From the IMG/VR virus record IMGVR_UViG_3300031551_000003, positions 1-44,513 of that record: a stretch of DNA of 44,513 bases; one strand, given 5' to 3'. The DNA is from a virus. The notes beneath the pieces were generated by a model. The model did no database searches and was not told the origin of the DNA. It saw only the letters and a program-made list of their open reading frames with translations. Position 1 is the stretch's first letter, and each line of letters starts with the position of its first letter. Made by a program: the position numbers and the translations under genes. Below, one piece after another: positions 21,961 to 32,621 of the stretch.

Positions 21961-22539
21961 ATGTTTGACCCTTTAACAATAGCAACTGGAGTTTCGATTG
22001 GAGGCAGAATTTTAGGAGGATTATTCGGAGGTGGCGGGGAGCCTGCTGAACCAGCTTGGGGAGCACAGAGAACATATTTTGAGCATCAGTTGCGTAAAAT
22101 GCTTAAACCGCAAGAAGAAGAAGCTGTAAGCAGATTACGATTAGAAGCTTCACGAGGCGGTGGATTATCTGGAGGGGCTTATCTTTCAGGGATTGTAGAT
22201 ATACAAAAAAAGTTTAATGAAGTAATGGGAAGAGAATTAAGTGCGTATGAAATGCAGCAGGCAAACGCAAGATTGCAATGGGGGATGCAGAAATCTATGA
22301 TGCAAGCCCAACAACCTAGTAGATTAGGGCAATTCTTTGAAGGAGTAGCTGGAGATATAGCAGGATATTATGGGACTAAGGCATTAGGAGAGCAACGTAC
22401 AGGATTTTCAAACCAGATGGGAGAAATGTCTGATGAAACAAAAGCATGGGATATATTTAAAAGTTTATCAGACCCTACTATGAAGAAAAAATTTTTGCAA
22501 CATGAGTTTGGTGGGAAATATGCGTATCTTTTTGAATAG
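21961..22539 (+). CDS. Small internal virion protein (192 aa)
   Basis: A glycine-rich hydrophobic N-terminus (ATGVSIGGRILGGLFGGGG) is followed by a long helical, Gln/Met-rich part (SAYEMQQANARLQWGMQKSM). This is the pattern of small ejection or internal core proteins in podoviruses (T7 gp14-type). It is preceded by AGGAGGTGATAAT. Two similar genes of increasing size follow, as in T7-type internal protein cassettes. The function is inferred from composition and order. Confidence 0.6.
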   Translation: MFDPLTIATGVSIGGRILGGLFGGGGEPAEPAWGAQRTYFEHQLRKMLKPQEEEAVSRLRLEASRGGGLSGGAYLSGIVDIQKKFNEVMGRELSAYEMQQANARLQWGMQKSMMQAQQPSRLGQFFEGVAGDIAGYYGTKALGEQRTGFSNQMGEMSDETKAWDIFKSLSDPTMKKKFLQHEFGGKYAYLFE

Positions 22540-22548
22540 GAGGATAAG

Positions 22549-24213
22549 ATGGCAGAAGTAGGAAAAACTATGATGGAAGCAAGGGCAGCATTTCCTGGAT
22601 TGCAAATAGCTTCAACTGCATTTGGGCAAGCATTAGCACAAAAACAACTTGAATTATCCTGGGAACAGCTTAAAACACAAAAAGAAATGTTTGTAGTGGA
22701 ACAGAAACGTGCAGATGAGGAAGCTATTTTGGATGCAGCTATAGTACAGTGGGCTGCCAAAATGAAAGCTTTAACTCAGGGAAGTGGAAAAATTAGAGAA
22801 TTTCCTTATAATGAAGAACTGCGAGCAATAGAACATAAAAGAGATTTATTGACTGATGTAGATAAAATAATTAATACGGCTACTATAGGAACATATGGAG
22901 ATAGCCGTAGTTTTGGCCCAAGATTAAATCTATATAAGCAAGCAATGCAGCAAGGAGATATGAGCTTAGCTGATGAAACACTTAAAAAATTAGGTCAATA
23001 TTATACTGAGCCTAAAACAATCAATGAAGCTTTTAGTTCTGTTAAAGGTATATTCGGTACAGAGCCAGGTATATCTAATATAGATGGAGTTCTGGAAAAT
23101 ATTAAAATAGCAGTTTCTCCTGATTCCCCAATGGCTTCAATAGCTTCGACTGCATTAAATAATGCCAAGCAAAGATTTACAGGAGAAAGTCGAGTAAGCC
23201 CAACTGGAGAAGCTAATTTTATTACCCAGCAAAAAGCACGATTTGGAAAAGACCCTGATTGGTGGGGATGGACGCAAAAAAATATGCCTACGTTTATAAG
23301 ACATTTACTTGTAGAGCTGTCTGATAGATTAAATGAAAAATTAGATGCAGGTACATTAACTGAGCCAGAATCTTTAGTATTGAATAGACTTAATGCTATG
23401 GGTGGGGATTGGAATAAATATGCCAGGGATTTTACTGAAAGTATTATGAATCCAGGAATGAATAGGAATCAAGGAAATGCAGCTTTAGTAGATGAAGTAT
23501 TGGGATATGCGGGAATAAGTGCGGATATATTTGGATTTGTGAATCCTGAACACATGCAAGCTATACCTATGCTGCAAGAATATTCGAGAGTAGAAACCCT
23601 TGAAAGAGGTATGGTGCAGGATTATGCTGGAGAATATCCAAGACAATTTCAAGAATATGCTGCTCTTAAAAATGCTGTAGGAATGATAGACCAAAAGACT
23701 AATATGGGATATTTGATGAATCTTGATGATTTACGTAAAATGCAGCTATTTGAATACGAAAATAGAATGGAACAAACTGGATTAAATATAATCCGAGATT
23801 TTGAAAGCATGGGATTATTAGACAGAGCGGTAGAATACAGCCCTGGGGTAACAGCAGAAACACATAAATCATATATTAGAGATATTGCCGATGCTGTTAC
23901 TATGGGAGAAACAGAAAGAGCTAGAGAAATATTAATGGGAAAACCTGGAGAATTTGAAGGATATATAGATTTATGGTTTGATAATGAAAAAGTTACTCCT
24001 GATTTTATAGCAGATTTTACTGAGTTCTTCTATAGACATGGAGCATTAGAATCTCCTAATCCGCTTGATGTATCTAATATTGCAGAGAGATATAGAGCAT
24101 TGGATATTTTTACGGAAGAAGAATTAAAAGAAGCAAGAAAATTTTCTGCTCAGAAATATCCAGGAGGTGGCGCAATTGCTATATTGGAATTTCTGAAAAG
24201 AGGTAAAAAATAA
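22549..24213 (+). CDS. Internal virion protein (554 aa)
   Basis: This is a mainly helical soluble protein without membrane spans (QKQLELSWEQLKTQKEMF; GRELS-like helices). It lies between a small Gly-rich and a giant helical gene, the position of the middle internal core protein (T7 gp15-type). The start at 22549 follows AGGAGGATAAG. No enzymatic motif was seen. Confidence 0.6.
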   Translation: MAEVGKTMMEARAAFPGLQIASTAFGQALAQKQLELSWEQLKTQKEMFVVEQKRADEEAILDAAIVQWAAKMKALTQGSGKIREFPYNEELRAIEHKRDLLTDVDKIINTATIGTYGDSRSFGPRLNLYKQAMQQGDMSLADETLKKLGQYYTEPKTINEAFSSVKGIFGTEPGISNIDGVLENIKIAVSPDSPMASIASTALNNAKQRFTGESRVSPTGEANFITQQKARFGKDPDWWGWTQKNMPTFIRHLLVELSDRLNEKLDAGTLTEPESLVLNRLNAMGGDWNKYARDFTESIMNPGMNRNQGNAALVDEVLGYAGISADIFGFVNPEHMQAIPMLQEYSRVETLERGMVQDYAGEYPRQFQEYAALKNAVGMIDQKTNMGYLMNLDDLRKMQLFEYENRMEQTGLNIIRDFESMGLLDRAVEYSPGVTAETHKSYIRDIADAVTMGETERAREILMGKPGEFEGYIDLWFDNEKVTPDFIADFTEFFYRHGALESPNPLDVSNIAERYRALDIFTEEELKEARKFSAQKYPGGGAIAILEFLKRGKK

Positions 24214-24216
24214 ATA

Positions 24217-27200
24217 ATGCCAACCAATACGCTTCAAGCATATCATAATTTAACTCTCAACGAAAAACTTGATTCTTTAAAATTTGCCAGTATGGGAATA
24301 CGGAATGAAGTTCAAAAACCTTTTGCAGAAAGAGTTATAGCTCCATTGATGAGAGGAAATATTACGATTGCCGAAGCTCTTGCGGAGATTCCTTTTATAC
24401 CATTACAGAGAGAAAGATTTTATTATGATGACCCTGAAGATAAAGAAGGAATAGAAAAAACTTTTACTAAATATTTAAGTAAATATGGTATTGAAGATGC
24501 GGAAGATTTTGCTAAAGAAGTAACACAATTAAGTCCAGAAGAAGCTTATAAGGCAGTGGCGAAAAGAGGTTCTAAGATGTTTGCTCAAAGATTACGAGAT
24601 GAAGTCTTTACAAAAAGAGCTTCAGAATTGTTAGGTGGGATAAAGGGAGCTGAAGAAAAATTTTATACTACCCCTATTGGTAAGGCTACAATAGGAACTT
24701 CACCTTTATTTTTAATGAAATCAATAGAAGATTCCTTTGCTAAAAGCATGGGGAAAGAAAATTTTGCTCAATTTCTAAGAGATTCTGAGCATTTTGTGAA
24801 AATAGATTATGAGGATATGGGACATGATAATGCAATATGGATGGGATTTGTAGAATCTTTGCCAATAGCTAATAAACTTATTAAATGGGAGGGTTCTGGA
24901 TTAAACAAATTTAATGAATCTTCTTCATATTATATGGTTAAAGGATTAGGAGCTTTAACTGGTACTATTTTGCAATTAATGCTTATGCGTAAAGCTACAC
25001 GTCAATTTGCACAAGATGGATTAAAGGTTTTATCTAATCGTGTGGGTATTAAATATATGTTAGCTAAAGGATTGACTAAAAAAGAAATAACAGATGTTAT
25101 AAAAGGCATAGGTACTGGAAGAGCTAAAAATATTGTAGATACAGGTGTAAAAATTAGTAACATTTTGATGGGAGGATTGGATTATGGATTAAATTATTCT
25201 GCTCTTACTGGATTGCAAATTGGATTAAATAATTATATAGAAGAAAAACATTTTGATGCGAAAGATTTATCTCATATAATGCGTAGTTTTGAGTTAGGTT
25301 CTGCTATTGGGGGTATATCTGCCGCATGGTTTGGAACACAAGTTCCGTTTATTATACAAAAACCTATAGAAGAATTAGAACAGGGTGTAGTTGCGGCTAT
25401 GTCAACGATGCAGTCTATGTATGAAGATAGTGGGGATATAACTTATGAAGATTTTACGCAGGCATTTTTATGGGAATTAATTGAAATACCATTTGAAAAC
25501 TTTTTACCTTTAGCATTGGGTTTATTTGGTTCTACGCCTATGTCTGGTTCTCTTGCTCGGATGGGAGATTTAGAAACTGAAGTATTAAAAGCTCGTACAG
25601 AGATGATTAAGCAAGAAAATTTCGGAATGACAGATAACTATGCTAGAAAATTGGCTGATGGTAAAATAGCTGATGAGATGCAGCGATTCCAAGATGAGAA
25701 TCATAGACCTATGACATTTATCGAAAAACGCAGATATTGGAAGAATACTTTAGAAAATGTTAGGAAACAAGAAAGTAAAGATATATATGAGGTAACTTCT
25801 AAAGAAGCTAAAGTGGGAGATGATTTCAATCCTCGCAATCCTTATGGGGAAAATATATTTAAAGATAAAGATATTAGATTATTGCGATGGGCTTTTAGGG
25901 AAAAATATCCCAATGAAATACCAACAGAAGAAAAAACAAGGTCATTATTTGAAAGTGTAGTTAAAATGAGTGATAAAGATATTTTTGCAGGATATAAGAA
26001 AATGTCGTGGGAAGACCAAAATTTTAGTGTTAAACAAGCTACTAAGATTCTTGCGAATGGAGATTTTTATGGAGATGATTTCGCAGATTCTAAGAAGATA
26101 GATATTATGAAGAAAAAACTTACTGAAATAGGACGCATTTATCCAGATGCTTTAAAGGGTAAAATCAAACGTAAAAGTAAGAAAAAAGTATGGAAATTTA
26201 AGAAAGGGAAGAAAGAGGGACGGGTTGACGTATTTGATGAAGAAACTGGAGAAGTCATTGGAACGGTTGACCCCGACCCAATAATTACGGAATATGCGCA
26301 TAAGTGGCAGGAAGAAGCATATGGCTATCGTTTTGGATTGGATTTATTATATGATAAAGAAGTAGATTATATAATGAATGATATTTTGGAGGAAGAAGCT
26401 ATACATAAAACTTTTGTTGAATTGATTAAGAAAGACCCTGAAATTAATCCAGACGAATTGGCTTCTCGCGCTGTAGATAATATTAAAGGCAGACCATTTT
26501 ATTTCGCAAGATTAGGAGATAAAGTATTTGGGAAATATATGAAATTACGTGATGCTGTAAATATTGATATGCGCAGAGGCAGTAATGACGCGCATAAAGA
26601 TATGGATAATATTCTTAATAGAAGATTAGGACGTAGAATTACACATCATGAGGATTTCTGGAAAAATTTAAGATGGAGTATTAAAAAGGATATGACGACA
26701 GAAGAAACTTTAAAATTGATGGCTAAAGATAATATACGGATTAAAGATGCTGAAGCTTTTAAGGAAGCTAGGGATGAATTTAAAGCATGGTTTACTTCTG
26801 ATGAGGATTCTCCATATTTTAAAAGCAATAATTGGATTATTAAAGAAGGATTACGCTATCATATGGGTATCCCTCCAGATGTTGCTATTGAAAATTATGA
26901 CCCTATAATTACTTTTGCAACAGGATTTGATTGGGATGATGAAGCTTTGCCTTATATACGCAATGTTCATAAAATCCCACGGGCTAGAATAAGCGAAATG
27001 CAGAAAATGAGTTATGAAGATTATAAAAATTCGGATATAACAGGTAAACTCGGTTTAGTTCTTTATATCAATAGAGGACTTAAAAACAAATATCTTCATG
27101 GCCCATTGAGAGAATTTGAAGCAGAAATTAAAAAACTAAAACTTGACCCTGGACAACAAGCAAGAGTAGCTAGATTTATACGAGATATTCGGGGTATTCC

Positions 27201-28536
27201 AAAAAACTCTGACATAGATATTGAAAACACTTTATTGGATGTAGCAAATAAAGTCCCTATTCCAATAAAGAAATTAATCCCTGGAGTGGGAGAAGATGGT
27301 AAAATATCTAATAGACATATAGAATTAGGTATGAACGCTATATTATCTTTTATTTATTCTGGTGGATTGGGATTTAGGCTTTCTTCTGCCATTAAAAATA
27401 GTTTGCAAGGGCCTTTGAATACTCCTCCTGGCATGACATTATACTGGTGGATGACTGGAGTAAAAGAGATATTAACCAATCCAGAATCACGGCAACTCTG
27501 TTGGAATTATGGAATATTTCATAGTGTAGGAGTACCAGGATTATATGAGGATTTTCAAAGTCCAATAACTAAAACATTACAACAATCTTTGCGATTATTT
27601 ACTTCTGTTGACCATTACTGGAATAGGGGGCCGATATATATAGGAGCACGCAGACAATTTGAGTGGTATTTAAATAAATTTCAAAATGACCCTAATCCTA
27701 TAGGGAAAACTACTGAAACAATAGCAAGTAAACAAATGGAGAATATCGGCAGGAGATGGTTAGATTTAGCAGAAAAAGCCAAGGCAAATGATGATTTATA
27801 TAAACAGCATGGTAATGAAGTTTTTGCTGAAAAGAGAGATGCTTTAGTTGAAATGATTAAAGATGAATATGGATTCGTACAACAGGCTAATTCTAACTGG
27901 GAATATGGGACTATGGGGCGTCCTCATATATTCGCTACTAAAGGCGGAAAACTGGCAGGGACATTTATGACATGGCCGACTTGGTATTGGGGGACTTACT
28001 TGCCTTCTTTATTACATCAAGATAAATTCGGATTAATACGTCATATGGCTAAAGCCACATTAGCTGTTTATTTCTTTAATAAAGTATTACATATGAATAT
28101 ACGTCCTTGGACTGGATTTGGTACATTGCCTATAGCTCCATATGGGCCATTGCCTCAAATGATATTTAAAGCTATAGAATGGAAACAAGCGAGTCTTTAT
28201 GGACATGAAGAATGGACCAAGAATGCAAGAAAAGATTTTTTGAAAAGTTTAATGGTAGGAATACCTGGAATGTATGCTGTTACAGATTGGATGAAAGTAT
28301 TTGATGAATATCATAAGGAAACGCCTTATTGGGATAAGCGAACTGGAATGTTACATACAGGACATAATCATTGGAAAGCATGGAGTGATTTGGCTGGAGT
28401 TACTAATTTTTATAATGACCAAAAACGTATGTTGGAATATATTAAAAATGGAGAGATGGATGCTGCTAATAAGATAGGTAGAATTTATAATATGCAAAAA
28501 GTTTATCGTAGACCTGATGGAGCAATAGTACGATGA
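24217..28536 (+). CDS. Giant internal virion/ejection protein (1439 aa)
   Basis: The very large, helix-rich sequence with amphipathic and weakly hydrophobic stretches (GLGALTGTILQLMLMRKAT; FELGSAIGGISAAWFGTQ) fits the large ejected core protein of podoviruses (T7 gp16-type). These form a channel through the cell envelope. I see no lytic transglycosylase signature. A lysine-rich stretch (KIKRKSKKKVWKFKKGKKEG) near residue 655 looks like a linker or DNA-contact site. The start at 24217 overlaps nothing, and its stop overlaps the next start by four bases. Confidence 0.65.
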   Translation: MPTNTLQAYHNLTLNEKLDSLKFASMGIRNEVQKPFAERVIAPLMRGNITIAEALAEIPFIPLQRERFYYDDPEDKEGIEKTFTKYLSKYGIEDAEDFAKEVTQLSPEEAYKAVAKRGSKMFAQRLRDEVFTKRASELLGGIKGAEEKFYTTPIGKATIGTSPLFLMKSIEDSFAKSMGKENFAQFLRDSEHFVKIDYEDMGHDNAIWMGFVESLPIANKLIKWEGSGLNKFNESSSYYMVKGLGALTGTILQLMLMRKATRQFAQDGLKVLSNRVGIKYMLAKGLTKKEITDVIKGIGTGRAKNIVDTGVKISNILMGGLDYGLNYSALTGLQIGLNNYIEEKHFDAKDLSHIMRSFELGSAIGGISAAWFGTQVPFIIQKPIEELEQGVVAAMSTMQSMYEDSGDITYEDFTQAFLWELIEIPFENFLPLALGLFGSTPMSGSLARMGDLETEVLKARTEMIKQENFGMTDNYARKLADGKIADEMQRFQDENHRPMTFIEKRRYWKNTLENVRKQESKDIYEVTSKEAKVGDDFNPRNPYGENIFKDKDIRLLRWAFREKYPNEIPTEEKTRSLFESVVKMSDKDIFAGYKKMSWEDQNFSVKQATKILANGDFYGDDFADSKKIDIMKKKLTEIGRIYPDALKGKIKRKSKKKVWKFKKGKKEGRVDVFDEETGEVIGTVDPDPIITEYAHKWQEEAYGYRFGLDLLYDKEVDYIMNDILEEEAIHKTFVELIKKDPEINPDELASRAVDNIKGRPFYFARLGDKVFGKYMKLRDAVNIDMRRGSNDAHKDMDNILNRRLGRRITHHEDFWKNLRWSIKKDMTTEETLKLMAKDNIRIKDAEAFKEARDEFKAWFTSDEDSPYFKSNNWIIKEGLRYHMGIPPDVAIENYDPIITFATGFDWDDEALPYIRNVHKIPRARISEMQKMSYEDYKNSDITGKLGLVLYINRGLKNKYLHGPLREFEAEIKKLKLDPGQQARVARFIRDIRGIPKNSDIDIENTLLDVANKVPIPIKKLIPGVGEDGKISNRHIELGMNAILSFIYSGGLGFRLSSAIKNSLQGPLNTPPGMTLYWWMTGVKEILTNPESRQLCWNYGIFHSVGVPGLYEDFQSPITKTLQQSLRLFTSVDHYWNRGPIYIGARRQFEWYLNKFQNDPNPIGKTTETIASKQMENIGRRWLDLAEKAKANDDLYKQHGNEVFAEKRDALVEMIKDEYGFVQQANSNWEYGTMGRPHIFATKGGKLAGTFMTWPTWYWGTYLPSLLHQDKFGLIRHMAKATLAVYFFNKVLHMNIRPWTGFGTLPIAPYGPLPQMIFKAIEWKQASLYGHEEWTKNARKDFLKSLMVGIPGMYAVTDWMKVFDEYHKETPYWDKRTGMLHTGHNHWKAWSDLAGVTNFYNDQKRMLEYIKNGEMDAANKIGRIYNMQKVYRRPDGAIVR

Positions 28537-29489
28537 GTGATATATTTGATGCAAAGAAAAGAACAAGAATAATAGAAGTAAATCGAGGATTAAAGGATTA
28601 TACTATGCCCTGGGATAATGATATTGCTGTTCTTAAAAATTCTTTAATAGAACGAATAACTAATCTTGGGAATACTATTACTGCTATTTCTGAAATTACT
28701 TCTGCGGAAGAAAGAATATTACAACATTGGGGAACCACAGAGACAATGAGTGCTTCGGAGCAAACATTTTACTATGCGGATTCAGGGTTCCCCTCTGTTA
28801 TAGATGGAGCTTCACCATTTACTATCCCCTGGGCGGATAGAGGATTGCGTGTTTATGATTACGATAATAGTTCTGTTACTTTGCGAGTGAGTGATGCGGG
28901 TATAGCCGATTTGCCTATAACGGTTGGGATAGAACTTACTGGTTATGCTTCTGTTTTCCCTGAAAAGATTTATAATGCGGTACTGGAAGGATTACGTATT
29001 AAATCCGATAGAGAAGTTAGGTGTAGCAATATTAATGATACTTCCATTACTCTGACTGCTTTTGCTGAAGGGATTGATAATCCATCATTTGTTGTAGGTC
29101 TAAGAATTTCTGGCAGAGAAGAATTGGGTGGGGACTTGAAATATTGGGAGACTAATGTTACAATGACTTCCGAAGAACAAACATTTACGTTTGAAGATAT
29201 TGGGGCTGGAACGGTTGATGATTATGCTTACATTGTAGCTGCTACATTGGATACTGATGAGGATAGTAAAACTATTTATTATAGTGATTGCATTGACGCG
29301 AGAGGAGGAGAGGTATTAGCAAGCAGAATAACAGATGCTCGTATAGCAGGATTGGTATGCTTGGAAAATATGGCTGGATATATTACCGCTTGTGAAGATA
29401 CGTATTTTACAATAGCAAAGTCTATGGCTGGGATAACTATGGATGAAGCTGTAACCTTTTGGGTATCAATAAGAGGAGCGAAAACATGA
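28533..29489 (+). CDS. Tail-associated protein with internal repeat (318 aa)
   Basis: After a short helical N-terminus (about residues 1-60) the protein is Ser/Thr/Asp-rich and beta-rich. Two related units can be seen, each opening with TM-S-x-EQTF: TMSASEQTFYYADSG and TMTSEEQTFTFEDIG. Helical head plus repeated beta modules is typical of a tail-fibre connector or a receptor-binding adaptor. It lies between the internal proteins and a signal-peptide beta-helix gene, whose start it overlaps by four bases. Confidence 0.55.
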   Translation: MSDIFDAKKRTRIIEVNRGLKDYTMPWDNDIAVLKNSLIERITNLGNTITAISEITSAEERILQHWGTTETMSASEQTFYYADSGFPSVIDGASPFTIPWADRGLRVYDYDNSSVTLRVSDAGIADLPITVGIELTGYASVFPEKIYNAVLEGLRIKSDREVRCSNINDTSITLTAFAEGIDNPSFVVGLRISGREELGGDLKYWETNVTMTSEEQTFTFEDIGAGTVDDYAYIVAATLDTDEDSKTIYYSDCIDARGGEVLASRITDARIAGLVCLENMAGYITACEDTYFTIAKSMAGITMDEAVTFWVSIRGAKT

Positions 29490-31507
29490 AAAAATTTATA
29501 TTATTATTTTTATTAATGGTTGTTTCGGTTAATGCTGCGACTTCAACTTGGAAAGTACGAGATTCTGATGGGGATACTATATTCGTTTCTTCCGATGGCA
29601 ATATTTATCATAGTGGAGATATTCTATATTTAGATGATGCGATAAATTGGTCTGTTGGCAATGTAATTTTTGTTCCCCTTGCTGGAGATATTCAGACTTA
29701 TATTGATGCTGCCGATTCGGGGGCTACACTTGTATTGGCTTCTGGAGCTTATACTATTACAGATACTTTAATCATAAATAAGCAATTAAATATAGTAGGA
29801 CAAGGTAGTTCTGGATTTGTTACTACTCCAGTTACTCCTTCACATGGTACATTAATAACTTCTTCTACTGCCAATATGGTAGCTTTTCAGATAAATAATG
29901 ATAATGTCCGTATATCCGATTTATCTATAAATCTAACTGGAGCTGCTTCAACAGGTGTTAAAATAGCAAATAATTTAGAAGGTATTGCATTAAATGATAT
30001 AGATGTAATTATAAGTAGTACTGGTGCAGTCAAAGGATTTGATATTAAGGGTTCCGATGTGGTAATGAGAGATTTAACATTTTATATAACTTCTACCGAT
30101 GCTTCTTCGGCTGGGGCATATTTTTGGAATGATAATACTACTACAAGAGATGCTGTGGTTGATTGTTATAATGTTACTGGTACTGTAGTAGGTGATGCGA
30201 CTTATGCTTACGCTTTTGCTTGCTATAATATTAATGATGCCAACACATTAACACTTAATCTTTCTGCTTCTGTTTGTAAAGCTCTAACAGGGACTCCATT
30301 AGATATAGCCGTTATTTCAACCTCTACGGTTACCAATAACTCTACTGTTAATGCTTATATGTGTACTTTTGATGGTGCGGATTACGATGGCTATCAAACA
30401 GGTAGTAATGTTCTTAGTCTTGGTGGTTCGGTGATGATGAATAATCTTATATCTGGCACAGTTACTTATCGTGCTACGATGATTTCCGATGCAGTACAGA
30501 CAAATGTCATTAAAACTGATACGATTAAACCTACCAACAATGGGCAAGTAACTTTCCCTGATGATGCAGTATTTGATTCAACTATTACTGCTGCTTCTGC
30601 GGATATTGATACAGTTACTGGGTATCTCAAAGGCAAGGCAGATTCGGCGGAATATGCGGATAGTGCGGCTTGGGCTAATATTGATTCTTCTTGGGTTAAA
30701 ATCACAGCCACCTACGCAGATATTGATACCTTCACCGATGATGCGGTTTTCGATTCGTTGTTGAAAGTAAAAAGAATAGATATTGATTCAGATGATAGTA
30801 CACAAATACCATTAAAGATAACAGGCGAAGGGCATACTGATACATTAATGAAAGTTCAATGGTATGATAGTTCGGAACAAGTTTCCATTGTAACCAGTAA
30901 CGATGGTGATTGTTATATGAATTTGCATTCGAAATTAAATGGTGGTTATACTGCATTGCAACTATATAATGACATATATCAAAGATTAGGTTTTGCTGTC
31001 GATGGGAGTTCTGGAGTTGGGGAAATTTATGGTGCATCATATTTTAAAATAAAGCCTTTCAATCAAGCCAATTATTTTATCAGAATGAACTTAATTGATT
31101 CTTACACTTTACCAATAATATATGGAGGCGCTTCATCTTCAAGTGGTCATGGTAATAATTTATTGCTTGCTGGTGGTCTAACAAATACTTATCCTGCCGG
31201 AGATTTATATTTAGCTGGCGGATATGCCAATGCTGCTTCTAATTGGGGTGATATAGCCTTTTTATCCGCTAATGTCATAGTCGCAACGTATGATACGACG
31301 TTTAAAATGTATTCAAATAGTGGAAATGAATATGCTAAATTCTATGCCCCATTTACTTTGCCACTTTGTTATCATTTAGATGGCGATTCTATTGTAACTG
31401 AATTGGGTGATACTATTGCCGTACCAAGAACAGGTATGATGATTTGTGATACAAGTGGAGGCGATACCGTAAAATGTTATCTAAATTCTGCATGGGAGGT
31501 GAAATAA
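29486..31507 (+). CDS. Beta-helix fibre/spike-like protein with signal peptide (673 aa)
   Basis: The start at 29486 gives MKKFILLFLLMVVSVNAA, a classical Sec signal peptide with an AxA-like cleavage site. Then comes a pectate-lyase-type parallel beta-helix region (IQTYIDAADSGATLVLASGA; ITDTLIINKQLNIVGQG). The C-terminal half has repeated DID/DSD-rich modules and ends in a compact beta segment (PRTGMMICDTSGGDTVKCY) like trimeric fibre ends. The architecture suggests a polysaccharide-binding spike or depolymerase, but a cleavable signal peptide is unusual for a virion component. I infer either export to the cell surface or a non-cleaved anchor. Confidence 0.6.
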   Translation: MKKFILLFLLMVVSVNAATSTWKVRDSDGDTIFVSSDGNIYHSGDILYLDDAINWSVGNVIFVPLAGDIQTYIDAADSGATLVLASGAYTITDTLIINKQLNIVGQGSSGFVTTPVTPSHGTLITSSTANMVAFQINNDNVRISDLSINLTGAASTGVKIANNLEGIALNDIDVIISSTGAVKGFDIKGSDVVMRDLTFYITSTDASSAGAYFWNDNTTTRDAVVDCYNVTGTVVGDATYAYAFACYNINDANTLTLNLSASVCKALTGTPLDIAVISTSTVTNNSTVNAYMCTFDGADYDGYQTGSNVLSLGGSVMMNNLISGTVTYRATMISDAVQTNVIKTDTIKPTNNGQVTFPDDAVFDSTITAASADIDTVTGYLKGKADSAEYADSAAWANIDSSWVKITATYADIDTFTDDAVFDSLLKVKRIDIDSDDSTQIPLKITGEGHTDTLMKVQWYDSSEQVSIVTSNDGDCYMNLHSKLNGGYTALQLYNDIYQRLGFAVDGSSGVGEIYGASYFKIKPFNQANYFIRMNLIDSYTLPIIYGGASSSSGHGNNLLLAGGLTNTYPAGDLYLAGGYANAASNWGDIAFLSANVIVATYDTTFKMYSNSGNEYAKFYAPFTLPLCYHLDGDSIVTELGDTIAVPRTGMMICDTSGGDTVKCYLNSAWEVK

Positions 31508-31827
31508 TGAAAAAACTTTTAGCAGGATTGTTGGTTTTAACAATGTTTATAATACCGATACAAGTAAATTCTTTTAGCGAGGGTTATTCGATAATGATTA
31601 ACATACAAGAACAGTTGGCATTAGTACGAGAATACAGTCAATCATTATTATTAATATTGACTGTTCCCGATACTCTTTATCAAGCAGATGGGATTGTAGT
31701 TGAATTATCAACTGACCAGAAGAAAGATTTGTTTGATTTGGGTGTTACTGAATGGTTGAAATTAAAAGATGCTTATGACTCGCTCAAAGTTTTAGTACAG
31801 GCTTTTAAAAAGGATTCGATATTCTAA
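31507..31827 (+). CDS. Small exported protein with signal peptide (106 aa)
   Basis: The ATG at 31507 after GGGAGGTGAAATA gives MKKLLAGLLVLTMFIIPIQVNS, a signal peptide with likely cleavage after VNS or VQV. About 80 helical soluble residues follow (IQEQLALVREYSQSLLLIL; KLKDAYDSLKVLVQAFKKD). The stop overlaps the next start by one base. It may be a periplasmic partner of the neighbouring fibre-like proteins or a lysis-related factor. Confidence 0.6.
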   Translation: MKKLLAGLLVLTMFIIPIQVNSFSEGYSIMINIQEQLALVREYSQSLLLILTVPDTLYQADGIVVELSTDQKKDLFDLGVTEWLKLKDAYDSLKVLVQAFKKDSIF

Positions 31828-32117
31828 TGCAATCAATAATCAAAAAATGGAATTATGCTTGGGATACCTATCTATCGAAAGTTCAGGCTGATAAGTTCTG
31901 GCACTTTTTCGGGTTCTTGTTCTTCACGATTGCCTTGAATGTCGCTCAGATATGGAACTGGGTTATCTTGGCATTAGTTATTATTCTCGCAATAGGTAAG
32001 GGACTTTGGGACTGGTATCATGGGCGTGAGTTCAGCATTGGGGATTTGATGGCTGATGCGGTAGGCGTATTCTTGGCGTATGTGATTAATGGCGTGTATA
32101 TACAGGTTTTAACATAG
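31827..32117 (+). CDS. Small membrane protein, YfiM/VanZ-like motif (96 aa)
   Basis: The protein has DKFWHFFGFLFFTIALNV, then a second span ending in GKGLWDWYHGREFSIGDLMA and a third span (DAVGVFLAYVINGVYIQVL). The spaced motif DKFWHF...GKGLWDW...GDLMAD is the arrangement seen in the YfiM/DUF2279 family and VanZ-like inner-membrane proteins. The role is unknown. A holin-like or envelope-modifying function is possible. It is coupled to the previous gene (TAATG). Confidence 0.6.
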   Translation: MQSIIKKWNYAWDTYLSKVQADKFWHFFGFLFFTIALNVAQIWNWVILALVIILAIGKGLWDWYHGREFSIGDLMADAVGVFLAYVINGVYIQVLT

Positions 32118-32127
32118 GAGGTGAAAT

Positions 32128-32610
32128 ATGCGTAAATTAAGTGTTTTATTGTTGTTACCGATGTTGATAATGGGAGCTTCAGGACGATGGGATTTTACTT
32201 ATACTGGCAACAGAGAAGATTCGACTATTATAACTAGAGCAGTTACGAAGCATTATGCTATTCTATCAGATTCTATTGCATGGAATTCAACTTCAGGGGA
32301 TTCTTTAATATCAGATAGTATTTATATATTCCCTGATGACCCATTTACTTTTACAGCATTACAGGGATTTGATAATTCTTCATTGTATTTTCAGCAAGCA
32401 TCAAAACCAGAAGACTTTGCTAAATTAAATTCTTGGACATTACTTAAAACTATAGGTTCTGTTTCAACTGTTCCAGAATACAGAATTGCTATAGGAGATG
32501 TTCTTTATGCAGAACCTTGGATAAGATTTAAGTTAAAAGCTGATGCAACTGTAAATAGAACAGCATTAGAAATGAGAATGATTTTAATATCAACTACCAA
32601 AACCGAATAA
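32128..32610 (+). CDS. Exported beta-rich protein with signal peptide (160 aa)
   Basis: MRKLSVLLLLPMLIMGASG is a short signal peptide. The mature part is beta-rich and Ser/Thr/Asp-rich (KHYAILSDSIAWNSTSGD), without cysteine, and resembles surface or fibre modules. The start at 32128 follows AGGAGGTGAAAT. It sits between two other fibre-like genes with signal peptides, so a shared destination is likely. Confidence 0.6.
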   Translation: MRKLSVLLLLPMLIMGASGRWDFTYTGNREDSTIITRAVTKHYAILSDSIAWNSTSGDSLISDSIYIFPDDPFTFTALQGFDNSSLYFQQASKPEDFAKLNSWTLLKTIGSVSTVPEYRIAIGDVLYAEPWIRFKLKADATVNRTALEMRMILISTTKTE

Positions 32611-32621
32611 AGGAGGTGGAT